A stretch of 64,000 nt of DNA from JBNKHG01 sp050290225 (lineage in GTDB: Bacteria; Pseudomonadota; Gammaproteobacteria; Pseudomonadales; Cellvibrionaceae): the NCBI GenBank assembly GCA_050290225.1, contig JBNKHG010000057.1:62001-126000 (forward strand), in the 5' to 3' direction. Below the pieces are notes generated by a model. That model saw only the letters and a list, made by a program, of their open reading frames with translations. It had not been told where the DNA came from and made no database searches. This document shows, one piece after another, positions 37,293-45,858 of this stretch (position 1 is its first letter; each line of letters opens with the position of its first letter). Both the position numbers and the translations under genes were made by a program.

Positions 37293-38210
37293 TTAAAGTG
37301 TGATTTCCATTCCGTCGAAGGCCACCTCGATTCCGTGGCGATCCAGTTCTTCCCTCTCCTCGGAAGTCTCGTTGAGGATAGGGTTGGTATTGTTGATATG
37401 AATCAGGATCTTGCGCGGTTTGTCCAGCCTATCCAACTGCTCGATCATGCCGCCCTCTCCGGATTGAGGCAAGTGGCCAATTTCACTGGCCAATTGGGTG
37501 CCCACTCCGGCGACGATCATTTCGTCCTCACGCCAAAAGGTGCCATCCACCAGCAGGCAATCGGCCGCTTTCATGTAGGGCAAAAGGTGTTCTTCAATCA
37601 TGCCCAGTCCAGGCGCATAGAAGGCATTTTTGCCGCTGTTCAGGTCTTCGATGCGAACGCCGATATTGTCGCCAGGGTGGGGGTCGTGTCGGTGCGGCGA
37701 GTAGGGGGGCGCTTTGCTGCTGAGCGGTACCGGCGTAAAGCGCAGCCCCTCGATGCCATCAATAGCGAAATGGCTGTTTTCGCCAATATCGATAGGGTGG
37801 CGATTGATACCGCCATTCCAGGCCTCGAGCATACGAAACGTGGGGAAACCGTGGGTCAGGTCTTCGTAGACCATATCGGTACAGTAGACCTCATGGGGAC
37901 AGCCTTCGCGCAACATCAACAAGCCCGTGGTGTGATCGATCTGGCTGTCGATATAAACAATGGCTGCGATGCCGGTATCCCGCAGCCCTTTTTTCGGTTG
38001 TATCTGTGGAAAGGCCTCGAGTTGGGCGCGAATATCGGGAGAGGTGTTGAAAAGTACCCACTTTTCCTCGTCGACGCTGACGGCGATGGAGGATTGTGTG
38101 CGGGGTTGGGCCTGGATTTGCCCTCGGCGAACGCCGTAACAGTTATTGCAGTTGCAGTTCCACTGGGGAAAACCACCGCCGGCGCCGGAGCCTAAAACGT
38201 GAATTTTCAT
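37293..38210 (-). CDS. pqqB: PQQ biosynthesis metallo-beta-lactamase-fold protein
   Basis: An iron-dependent hydroxylase-like member of the beta-lactamase fold that acts on the crosslinked amino-acid intermediate. It has 305 residues. The N-terminus HVLGSGAGGGFPQWNCNC is the family signature, with the tandem cysteines NCNCNNC and the later SQIDHTTGLLMLREG and DGTFWREDEM. The characteristic SPHRHDPHPGDNIGV loop is also present. It starts 62 bp after pqqA. Confidence 0.97.
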   Translation of the reverse strand: MKIHVLGSGAGGGFPQWNCNCNNCYGVRRGQIQAQPRTQSSIAVSVDEEKWVLFNTSPDIRAQLEAFPQIQPKKGLRDTGIAAIVYIDSQIDHTTGLLMLREGCPHEVYCTDMVYEDLTHGFPTFRMLEAWNGGINRHPIDIGENSHFAIDGIEGLRFTPVPLSSKAPPYSPHRHDPHPGDNIGVRIEDLNSGKNAFYAPGLGMIEEHLLPYMKAADCLLVDGTFWREDEMIVAGVGTQLASEIGHLPQSGEGGMIEQLDRLDKPRKILIHINNTNPILNETSEEREELDRHGIEVAFDGMEITL

Positions 38211-38272
38211 AATATCCCGGTGTTGGTTTACGGCGTGACCTGCGAGTTATCGCCGGCCACGCCGAAGAGGGG

Positions 38273-38344
38273 TTAGCGATTTGCGAAATACATGGTGACT
38301 TCGAAACCAATGCGCAGATCGGTGTAGGCAGGTTTGGTCCACAT
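38273..38344 (-). CDS. pqqA: PQQ precursor peptide
   Basis: A 23-residue peptide starting [16 protein letters not shown] and ending TMYFANR. The Glu and Tyr that become PQQ are in the conserved E-V-T-M-Y stretch. The ATG at 38344 has GAGG 7 bp upstream; the longer frame upstream is not the gene. It is the first gene of pqqABCDE. The peptidase gene pqqF is not in this window, so a peptidase encoded elsewhere must release the crosslinked dipeptide. Confidence 0.97.
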
Positions 38345-38370
38345 GGTATTGTCCTCATTATGGTTGGTTG

Positions 38371-38440
38371 AAAGTGCTTTGGGGTGCCCTGGGCTCCGTT
38401 CTAGCGTGAATCGGGAATGGGCGCTGGACAAAAGTGCTTT
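38371..38440 (-). promoter_or_regulatory. pqqA upstream region with two identical decamers
   Basis: AAAGTGCTTT occurs at 38371-38380 and at 38431-38440, exactly 60 bp apart. A related GTGCTTAAAA lies before the aldehyde dehydrogenase gene (40213-40222). These may be sites for the AgmR/ErbR-type regulator; this is inferred from position only. Confidence 0.35.
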
Positions 38441-38579
38441 AAACAAATGCGTCACTGACTATTTAAGGCCCTTTCATGTCCGGGCGGCATCCAACTTTGG
38501 TAGGAGGCGGGCTAGGCAATTGGTTGTGGATTACCTGGCCCGTGGGCTTTCTATTGCCGTTCCTACTCTAGTCTATCCC

Positions 38580-40100
38580 TTAAAAGAAACCCAGTGGGTT
38601 AGTGCTGTAGCTTATCAGCAGGTTCTTGGTTTGCTGGTAGTGCTCAAGCATCATCTTGTGGGTTTCGCGTCCGACACCGGACTTCTTGTAGCCGCCGAAG
38701 GCGGAGTGAGCCGGGTATGCGTGGTAGCAGTTTGTCCATACGCGACCCGCCTGGATGCCGCGACCCATGCGATAGGCGCGGTTGATATCCCGTGTCCAGA
38801 CACCGGCACCAAGGCCGAACTCCGTATCATTGGCGATGGCGAGGGCTTCGGCCTCGTCCTTGAAGGTGGTGATACCCAGGGTGGGCCCGAAGATCTCCTC
38901 CTGGAAGACGCGCATGCTGTTGTTGCCTTTGAGCAGCGTCGGCTGAATATAGTAACCGCCGGACAGATCGCCCTCCAGCATGTTGCGGCTGCCGCCCAGC
39001 AGGAACTCGGCTCCGTCCTGTTTGGCCACATCCATGTAGGACAGAATCTTGTCCAGCTGTTCCTGGGAGGCTTGGGCGCCTACCATGGTCTCGGTATCCA
39101 GCGGATTGCCTTGTTTGATCATTGCCGCGCGCTCGAGCACCTTGGCAACAAAGTCGTCGTAGATTGTCTCCTGCACCAGGGCACGGGACGGACAGGTGCA
39201 AACCTCACCCTGGTTGAAGAAGCCCAGAAGCAGCCCTTCGACGCACTTGCTGATATAGTCGTCTTCCTGCTCCAGTACATCTTCGAAGTATATATTCGGG
39301 GACTTGCCTCCGAGTTCCACTGTAGACGGGATGATGTTCTTGGCGGCATAAGCCATGATTTTTGCGCCCACTGGTGTAGACCCTGTAAAGGCGATCTTGG
39401 CTATGCGGGTGCTTTCCGCCAGGGGTTGGCCCACTTCCTCGCCGTAACCGTTGACGATATTCAATACACCGGCGGGCAGCAGGTCCTGGATGGTTTCAAT
39501 CAATACCAGGATGGAGACGGGGGTCTGCTCGGCCGGCTTCATAACAACGCAGTTGCCAGCGGCGAGGGCGGGTGCGAGTTTCCAGGCTGCCATCAGCAGC
39601 GGGAAGTTCCAGGGAATAATCTGACCCACCACGCCGAGGGGTTCGTGGAAGTGGTAGGCGGCGGTGGTGCTGTCCAGTTCGGCGGCAGTGCCTTCCTGGG
39701 CGCGGATACAGCCGGCAAAGTAACGGAAGTGGTCCACCACCAGAGGAATGTCGGCATTCAGGGTTTCACGCACACTCTTGCCGTTGTCCCAGGTTTCAGC
39801 AACCGCCAGTGCCTCCAGGTTCTGCTCGACACGGTCGGCGATTTTCAGCAACAGGTTGGAACGCTCGGTCACCGAGGTCTGGCCCCAGGCATCTTTGGCG
39901 GCATGGGCTGCGTCCAGGGCCAGTTCCAGGTCAGCGGCGCTTGAGCGGGCCACTTCACAGAAGGGCTGACCTGTGACTGGCGTGATATTCTCGAAGTAAC
40001 GCCCTTCAACCGGTGCCACCCACTCGCCGCCGATATAGTTGTTGTAGCGGGATTGAAAGGAGACGACAGCACCTTCGCTCCCTGGTTGTGCATAGATCAT
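38580..40100 (-). CDS. exaC: NAD-dependent aldehyde dehydrogenase, ExaC-like
   Basis: Oxidises acetaldehyde or similar aldehydes to acids in the cytoplasm. It has 506 residues, the ExaC/AcoD length. Visible are VVGQIIPWNFPLLMAAWKLA, the NAD-binding FTGSTPVGAKIM, catalytic Glu in STVELGGKSPNIYF, catalytic Cys in GEVCTCPSR (with a second Cys two residues earlier, as in this subgroup) and EEIFGPTLGI. It lies upstream of pqqA on the same strand, as exaC does in Pseudomonas aeruginosa. It fits as the second step after PQQ-dependent alcohol oxidation. The alcohol dehydrogenase is not in the window. Confidence 0.92.
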   Translation of the reverse strand: MIYAQPGSEGAVVSFQSRYNNYIGGEWVAPVEGRYFENITPVTGQPFCEVARSSAADLELALDAAHAAKDAWGQTSVTERSNLLLKIADRVEQNLEALAVAETWDNGKSVRETLNADIPLVVDHFRYFAGCIRAQEGTAAELDSTTAAYHFHEPLGVVGQIIPWNFPLLMAAWKLAPALAAGNCVVMKPAEQTPVSILVLIETIQDLLPAGVLNIVNGYGEEVGQPLAESTRIAKIAFTGSTPVGAKIMAYAAKNIIPSTVELGGKSPNIYFEDVLEQEDDYISKCVEGLLLGFFNQGEVCTCPSRALVQETIYDDFVAKVLERAAMIKQGNPLDTETMVGAQASQEQLDKILSYMDVAKQDGAEFLLGGSRNMLEGDLSGGYYIQPTLLKGNNSMRVFQEEIFGPTLGITTFKDEAEALAIANDTEFGLGAGVWTRDINRAYRMGRGIQAGRVWTNCYHAYPAHSAFGGYKKSGVGRETHKMMLEHYQQTKNLLISYSTNPLGFF

Positions 40101-40587
40101 AATCTACCCCTTTGTATGTATTCTGTTACCAACACACTTGCCGCTGAAAATCAGAGCAAGACCTTGAGTTTGATGGTATGTCGAGGCCGGGGGGTTCCAA
40201 CACTCTACTTTGGTGCTTAAAAAAGGGGCCTTTAGTAGTAGGCGGGTAGGCGGTTGTGGCAATGGGTTGACCAACAATACGCATTAAGTCATTGGATCAA
40301 TCCGGTAACCGATGATGGGGAGACCGTCACTCACACGAATATCTTCCCCAATCCCAGGTTGAGGCGATTATGCCAGGGTGCACAACGCCCGATTGTTGTG
40401 AAAATCCCGCACAAACTTATCAGCAATACCGTTCGCCTCACCAAATCCGGCCGGGTTCTGCCGTCTCGCCTCAAATTTAAAATTAAAACAAAGTGGTTAC
40501 TTAAACTGGAATCAATAATATTCTGCAAAAATATTCTTTAAAAACAGTAGGTTATTAAATTGATTAAAGTGTTGCTATTTGTAAAGC
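40101..40587. other. Divergent intergenic region, exaC / ROK regulator
   Basis: About 487 bp. It contains the GTGCTTAAAA motif near the exaC side and becomes very AT-rich toward the ROK regulator. The stretch AGTAGGCGGGTAGGCGGTTG (40232-40251) loosely resembles GTAGGAGGCGGGCTAGGC near 38500. No gene is present. Confidence 0.45.
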
Positions 40588-41862
40588 ATGTATAAAACTG
40601 ATAGCCTGAAATTTATTTTTAAGTCAAGTGACAACATATTTATGGGAAAGGGCAGTAACTCCAGTGGTTTACGCCGCTACAACGAGCGTGTGGTGCTCTC
40701 GGCACTGCGGAAGATCGGCTCGGCCTCCAAATCCGATCTGGCGCGTATCAGTGACCTGACTCCTCAGGCCGTGACACGCATTGTGGATGAGCTCGAGGAT
40801 ATGGAGCTCGTTATGCGCGAGGGCAGACGACTGGGGGGCAGGGGACAGCCGTCCGTGATGTATGCGATTAATCCCCCCGGAGCTTACTCCATTGGCGTGA
40901 AAGTGGGGCGCCGCGATATTGAGCTGTTGCTGATGAATTTTGGTGGCCAGGTGCTGGAAAAAACGTGCCACGACTTCGAGTGCCCCGAGCCCGGCTATTT
41001 ACTGGATAAAATCGAGCATGACATTCAAGCCCTGGAAGACACGCTGGCACCTGATGACCGCAAGCGGCTGATGGGCGTGGGCGTGGCAATGCCCTGGTTT
41101 ATTGGCGCCTGGACCAAAGAATTAGGGATGAGCGAAGCGCTGGCCAGGCAATGGTTGGAAATCAATTTTTCCGAGGAAGTCGCCAAGCGTACCCATTTGC
41201 CAGTGTTCTTCGAAAACGATTGTTCCGCCGCCGCCGTGGCGGAGTTGCAATTCGGGGGCGGCACCCGGGTGTCGAATTTTCTCTATTTTTATATTGGCAC
41301 GTTTATCGGCGGCGGGTTGGTGTTAAACGGCAACCTGGAGTCTGGGGTACACAGCAACTCTGGCGCTGTCGCCTCCATGCCTGTGCCCTATTCAAAACTC
41401 AGTAGCGTGCCCACCCCTGATGCGCCATTCGATACGCTGTTGAATCGCGCTTCACTGTTCGGTTTGCGTCGCCACCTGGAGGTCAATGGCATCTATATCT
41501 ACAGCGTGGCTGAACTCGGCAGTGTTATGGATGAGGCTCGTGTGCTGGTACAGGAATGGATGGATGATTGTGCCGATGCACTGGTTTATGCCGTGCTTTC
41601 CGCTGTTGGTGTGCTGGATCTGGAAGCGGTCATTATTGATGCCTACCTGCCACGTTTCCTGCTGGATGAACTGGTCGCGACAGTGGACCGGCGCCTCCGC
41701 CAGGTGGCGCCTGCGGGCGTATTCAAGCCCGATATAATGGGCGGTAAGATTGGTAAGGATGCGGTGGCCATCGGGGGGGCAATACTGCCGTTTTATTCCA
41801 ACTTTGCGCCCGACAAAACCGTCTTGCTCAAGGGCGGAGTGCCCGAGCGAGTGCCGCTTTAG
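40588..41862 (+). CDS. ROK-family transcriptional repressor
   Basis: A winged HTH followed by a sugar-kinase-like domain, as in NagC, Mlc and XylR. It has 424 residues from 40588; an ATG at 40642 gives 406 and matches the usual family start more closely. The HTH region reads NERVVLSALRKIGSASKSDL and LTPQAVTRIVDELEDMELV. The ROK domain shows GVGVAMPWFIG, ENDCSAAAVAELQFGGG and YIGTFIGGGLVLNG. The zinc motif CxCGxxGCxE common in the family is absent. It faces the fructoside operon and probably controls it, with a sugar or sugar phosphate as inducer. Confidence 0.87.
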   Translation: MYKTDSLKFIFKSSDNIFMGKGSNSSGLRRYNERVVLSALRKIGSASKSDLARISDLTPQAVTRIVDELEDMELVMREGRRLGGRGQPSVMYAINPPGAYSIGVKVGRRDIELLLMNFGGQVLEKTCHDFECPEPGYLLDKIEHDIQALEDTLAPDDRKRLMGVGVAMPWFIGAWTKELGMSEALARQWLEINFSEEVAKRTHLPVFFENDCSAAAVAELQFGGGTRVSNFLYFYIGTFIGGGLVLNGNLESGVHSNSGAVASMPVPYSKLSSVPTPDAPFDTLLNRASLFGLRRHLEVNGIYIYSVAELGSVMDEARVLVQEWMDDCADALVYAVLSAVGVLDLEAVIIDAYLPRFLLDELVATVDRRLRQVAPAGVFKPDIMGGKIGKDAVAIGGAILPFYSNFAPDKTVLLKGGVPERVPL

Positions 41863-41969
41863 CCAGTCGGTGGATAACCAATTCGATTTTGCTCAATGTC
41901 TTGTCTTTGAAGGTAGCCGGCAGGTGTGGCCTCTTTCCGGCCTGGCTGCTTGACTGGTTACAGGATAAG

Positions 41970-41996
41970 GGGGCACAGCCTTATGCCCCTTTTTTT
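41970..41996 (+). terminator. Intrinsic terminator after the ROK regulator
   Basis: GGGGCA, an 8-base loop, TGCCCC, then a run of seven T. A competing stem ATAAGG/CCTTAT overlaps the loop. Confidence 0.85.
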
Positions 41997-42435
41997 AACG
42001 CATCAATCCCCGTCTTCATTCCCAAAACAGCCGTTATGGTCCTGATGCCCGGCTAATGTCATTCTGAGTGTCTGCCATCGTCATATGAGTCCTCCGGTCA
42101 GTTCGCCGAGAGGCTTATTTAACCGACATTTATTGATGTATTTAAAATAATTTTATCAGTGGTATTTAACATATATGTTGATCAGTATAGGTTTATATTT
42201 CATAACCTATTGAAATATAAGAGTAAAATAATATTTCATTGGAGGAGTTTAATTATTGCTCCCAATCATTTGCAATTAATACATAACAGTGCTTTAATTA
42301 AACGCGAAGTGGGTTGGAAGTATTTCGCAGGCCAGTGCCTGTGACTGTTGTACCCACTGATAAGCTTTTTGAATAGAAGCTGAGAAACAGCTCATCCCAA
42401 TATCCATAGGAAGATAGGAAGAGAGGAATAAAAAT
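41997..42435 (+). promoter_or_regulatory. AT-rich leader of the TonB receptor gene
   Basis: About 440 bp, strongly AT-rich in its second half. TTATCAGTGGTATTTAACATA (about 42155-42175) is closely repeated before the fructokinase gene as TTATCAGTTTTATTTAAAACA (50544-50564), making it a candidate shared operator. No gene or clear promoter pair is seen. Confidence 0.4.
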
Positions 42436-44841
42436 ATGTCTCGAAGAGTCAAGAGCGACATCGCCAGGTCAACCTTGCGTCGCAATACATTGAGTGTGGC
42501 AATCCTGGCCGCTATGGGATCACCCGCGGCAATGACACAGGAGGGCGGCCAGAATTTTCTCGAGGAAGTTGTAGTTTCAGCGAGTTATACCGGCAGACCC
42601 GCCACTATAATGGACTCCACGGTATCCGTGAGTGTTTTGGATGACGAAGAAATATCGAATAACTCCCCCCGCAGCACCCCGGAGATACTGAAGAACATCC
42701 CAGGTCTCCGCGTGGAATCTTCCTCTGGTGAAGGTAATACCAATGTCGCCGCGAGGGGATTGCCTAATCCCACCGGTGGATGGCGTTATGGATTGTTCCT
42801 GGTGGATGGCCTGCCCACCGAGATGTTTGGGGATATGAATTTCCTGGGGCAGGGAACGCTGTTCCGTCACGATGCCGGCGTGAAGCGGGTGGAATCCATT
42901 CGAGGTGGTGCTGCCGGTACTCTTATGACCAACACCCCCGGTGGCTTTGTTAATTTTGTCCATAAAAATGGCGAAGATGAAGAGGGCACTCTCATTCTGA
43001 CAACCGGCATCGGAGACTATGACACCAATCGTGTTGATTTTGCCTACGGTGGTGCCCTGTCGGACACGGTTGATTTCCAGGTGAGCGGATTTCACCGCAT
43101 TGGTGAAGGTGCCAGGGACGTCGGTTACAAAGCTGAAGAAGGCGGCCAATACCGGGTTAGCCTGACCAAAAAGTTTGACGAAGGGATTGCTCGGGTCAGC
43201 TACAGGAAACAGGATGACCACACTATCCCCCTGTTTCCCTCCGCGATCGGTCCCAATGGCAAAGAGTTGCGTGCGGGATTTGATACCGATGATGTGGCAG
43301 CGAGCAAGCACTTGATCCAGAATCGGTATATCAATGCGAACCGTGATCTGGGAGTTACCGATATCAGGGATGGAATCCATCCTTTGGTCGAGTCCTTCGG
43401 CGTTGAGATTGAATATGACCTTGGTGACGGTTGGACGGTGTCCAACAAGTTCCGTACCACGGACGTAACGGGTGGATTTGTCGGTAACTTCTTCGCCGGC
43501 TTCTATGACGACCCTGCCGCTGTAGCTGGAAATTTCGCATACCTGGGTTCGGGTGTCGGCTTCCAGTATGCGAATGGACCCAATGCGGGTCAGGCCTATA
43601 ACGGTGCGGTGCAGGATATCAAGGTTTTCGATGTTACCTTTAACGATATGGGAAACACCTTTAACGATCTTCGCTTGAGCAAGGACCTGACGGACGAAAT
43701 AACCCTGGTTGTCGGTTATTTTACCGGACGTCAGAGTTTTGATCAGGAGTGGCATTGGTCAAACTATATCGCTGAAGCCCGGGGTTCCGATGAGGCGCTG
43801 ATCGATATTGTCGACGCCGGTGGGGACGTAATTACCGAAGCCGGTCTGGTTGCCTATGGCAGTAACTGGGGTGGATGCTGCACCAAGCATGAGGATCTGG
43901 ATTTTACCGAATCAGCGCCCTACGTCGCACTGAACATGAGATTCGATGACTTGACCATTGATCTGGGAATTCGCCAGGAGATGGGTGAGGCCAGTGGTAT
44001 CCAGTACAGCGGGGTAACCGGCGTAAATGTTGGCGATATCAACAACGATGGCCGAATCACGCCTGTAGAGCAGAATGCTGTGATTACCGACCGCAACAAC
44101 CCAACCAGTTTTGTGGATTGGGACTATAGCGAAACTGGCTTCAATCTTGGCGCCAACTACGCTTTCAATGATGAGATGGCTGTGTTTGGTGGTGTGAGTC
44201 GTGGTTACCGCTTTGCCGGGGACCGGAAAAGTGGTTCCACCGATGCCAGCGGCGAATTGACTGATGAAGCGGTTGCGGATGAAGTCACACAGTATGAGCT
44301 GGGCTATAAATGGTCCGGGGATAACATGGCGTTGTTTGCCACGGCGTTTGCGGCTTTGTCAAAAGTCGCCACCAATGACTTTACAAAATTACCGGCGGAT
44401 CCCAATATCAACGCAGAATATGAGATCACTGGTGTTGAGTTTGAGATGGACTGGGATATTACCGACAGCTTCAGCCTTTCCGGAAGCTTGACGCTAACGG
44501 ATTCTGAAATCACCAAAGGTGCCAACAAAGGAAATACCCCGCAGCGCCAGGCAGATTACATCTATAACCTGACAGCCGCGTATACGAAGGAAGACTACTC
44601 AGTGGGCTTGAATGTTGTCGGCACGGATGATTCCTACGCGGGTGATGACAATACCATTGTGATGGACGGCTATACGACGGCAAACGCATTTGTAAATTAT
44701 AGCCTGACAGAAAAACTGGAGTTCTCTCTGAATGTCAACAACCTGACAGACGAGGTAGGTGTTACTGAGTTGGGCGGTGGACCTTTCGCCCGGGTCATCA
44801 ATCCTCGAACTGCCTCAGTATCGGCCAAATTCAACTTCTGA
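42436..44841 (+). CDS. TonB-dependent receptor of the fructoside region
   Basis: It has 801 residues. A signal peptide (RRNTLSVAILAAMGSPAAMT) precedes the plug domain with NSPRSTPEILKNIPGLRVES and IRGGAAGTLMTNTPGGFVNF. The barrel ends with INPRTASVSAKFNF, a terminal aromatic residue as required for outer-membrane insertion. Its neighbours (SapC, halogenase-like enzyme, sugar permease, GH32-like enzyme) suggest a sugar ligand, perhaps sucrose or fructo-oligosaccharide. This is inference from context. Confidence 0.9.
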   Translation: MSRRVKSDIARSTLRRNTLSVAILAAMGSPAAMTQEGGQNFLEEVVVSASYTGRPATIMDSTVSVSVLDDEEISNNSPRSTPEILKNIPGLRVESSSGEGNTNVAARGLPNPTGGWRYGLFLVDGLPTEMFGDMNFLGQGTLFRHDAGVKRVESIRGGAAGTLMTNTPGGFVNFVHKNGEDEEGTLILTTGIGDYDTNRVDFAYGGALSDTVDFQVSGFHRIGEGARDVGYKAEEGGQYRVSLTKKFDEGIARVSYRKQDDHTIPLFPSAIGPNGKELRAGFDTDDVAASKHLIQNRYINANRDLGVTDIRDGIHPLVESFGVEIEYDLGDGWTVSNKFRTTDVTGGFVGNFFAGFYDDPAAVAGNFAYLGSGVGFQYANGPNAGQAYNGAVQDIKVFDVTFNDMGNTFNDLRLSKDLTDEITLVVGYFTGRQSFDQEWHWSNYIAEARGSDEALIDIVDAGGDVITEAGLVAYGSNWGGCCTKHEDLDFTESAPYVALNMRFDDLTIDLGIRQEMGEASGIQYSGVTGVNVGDINNDGRITPVEQNAVITDRNNPTSFVDWDYSETGFNLGANYAFNDEMAVFGGVSRGYRFAGDRKSGSTDASGELTDEAVADEVTQYELGYKWSGDNMALFATAFAALSKVATNDFTKLPADPNINAEYEITGVEFEMDWDITDSFSLSGSLTLTDSEITKGANKGNTPQRQADYIYNLTAAYTKEDYSVGLNVVGTDDSYAGDDNTIVMDGYTTANAFVNYSLTEKLEFSLNVNNLTDEVGVTELGGGPFARVINPRTASVSAKFNF

Positions 44842-44868
44842 TTACCGAGGTTGGATATCGGGCGTTCT

Positions 44869-44904
44869 CGACAAAAGGCCGGATGTTATTCCGGCCTTTT
44901 GTCG
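44869..44904 (+). terminator. Strong hairpin terminator after the TonB receptor
   Basis: A perfect 15-bp stem, CGACAAAAGGCCGGA with TCCGGCCTTTTGTCG, and a 6-base loop TGTTAT. The descending arm contains TTTT but no long T-run follows. It separates the receptor from the sapC-like gene. Confidence 0.85.
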
Positions 44905-45045
44905 GTTAAGGCATTGTCTTTTTGAATTCGCTTGGAATTCAGACGGTGATGCCGCAATTGGATGATTAGCTGTGAGGTTAGCCGTCCTGCAACAGGTCGC
45001 TAACTGCACTTAAGGCGTCACATTTACCCATACGGTGGTCTATCA

Positions 45046-45804
45046 ATGAGTGCTGCACCCAATCAAATTGGCGTCTCTGGCGGGGCGCTGCTCTATGAAA
45101 ACCCTGTTCCCTTAAAGTATGTAGACCATAAAGATCTTGGTCTGTCCAATGCGGCGAATAACTACAGCTTTGCCAGGGGGGCACATATGGTGCCGCTGGT
45201 AGCCGCCGAAATGCCTTCAATTGTCAGCGCTTACCCGATTGTTTTCGTTGGCGATGAACGGATGCCGGTCGCGGCGCTTGGGATTAACGCCAATAACAAT
45301 GTCTACTTGGATTCCCAAGGCCAGTGGATGCCGGGTCGGCATATTCCCTCCTATATTCAAAGGCACCCGTTTATATTGGCCAGAGATTCCGCCAGCGACA
45401 GAATGGTGCTGTGTATCGATCAAAATGCCTCCCGGCTGACCTCGGTGAATGCCGATGTACCCTTGTTCAGTGGCGAGTCGCTGTCGGCATACGCGGAAAA
45501 CGCCTTGGCCCTTTGTGAGTGGTATGAACAGGGGCTGGCGGCCACCAGGGTAATGATAGGCATTTTAAGAGAGTTCGATCTCTTTTGTATGAAAACAATC
45601 TCCTATGTTGATCCGGAGGATAACGTTAAAAAGCGTGTTCAGTTTGTCGGGATTGACGATGCAAAATTCGGTGCGCTTTCCGGCGAGGACAAAATCAAAT
45701 TACATGACAGTGGGGCTATAAATATCGTCTATGCCCATTTGTTTTCCCTGGCTAATTGGAACTACCTGGTTGAACTGGCAACGGGCAGGCCGCCAGTGGT
45801 TTAG
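45046..45804 (+). CDS. SapC-family protein
   Basis: It has 252 residues with no signal peptide visible. The text KDLGLSNAANNYSFARGAHM, VPLVAAEMPSIVSAYPIVFV and YIQRHPFILARD matches the SapC family. These are regularly encoded beside TonB receptors and tryptophan-halogenase-like enzymes in marine and plant-associated bacteria. The name comes from an S-layer gene cluster of Campylobacter; the function in this setting is not known. It is separated from the next gene by 54 bp and is likely co-transcribed with it. Confidence 0.85.
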   Translation: MSAAPNQIGVSGGALLYENPVPLKYVDHKDLGLSNAANNYSFARGAHMVPLVAAEMPSIVSAYPIVFVGDERMPVAALGINANNNVYLDSQGQWMPGRHIPSYIQRHPFILARDSASDRMVLCIDQNASRLTSVNADVPLFSGESLSAYAENALALCEWYEQGLAATRVMIGILREFDLFCMKTISYVDPEDNVKKRVQFVGIDDAKFGALSGEDKIKLHDSGAINIVYAHLFSLANWNYLVELATGRPPVV

Positions 45805-45858
45805 ATGTCGATTATTGAAAAACTTGACGCTTAAGGTAACTGAAAGAGGGCATTCCAG

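Noticed and set aside
38345..38455. Longer version of PqqA
   Set aside because: The extra N-terminal codons are unlike PqqA, and the ATG at 38344 has a ribosome-binding site and gives the usual 23 residues.
38334..39944. 536-codon open frame antisense to the aldehyde dehydrogenase
   Set aside because: It lies opposite a well-conserved gene and its protein has no recognisable motif; it is a codon-bias shadow.
42577..43755. 392-codon open frame antisense to the TonB receptor
   Set aside because: A shadow of a receptor with clear plug and barrel sequence.
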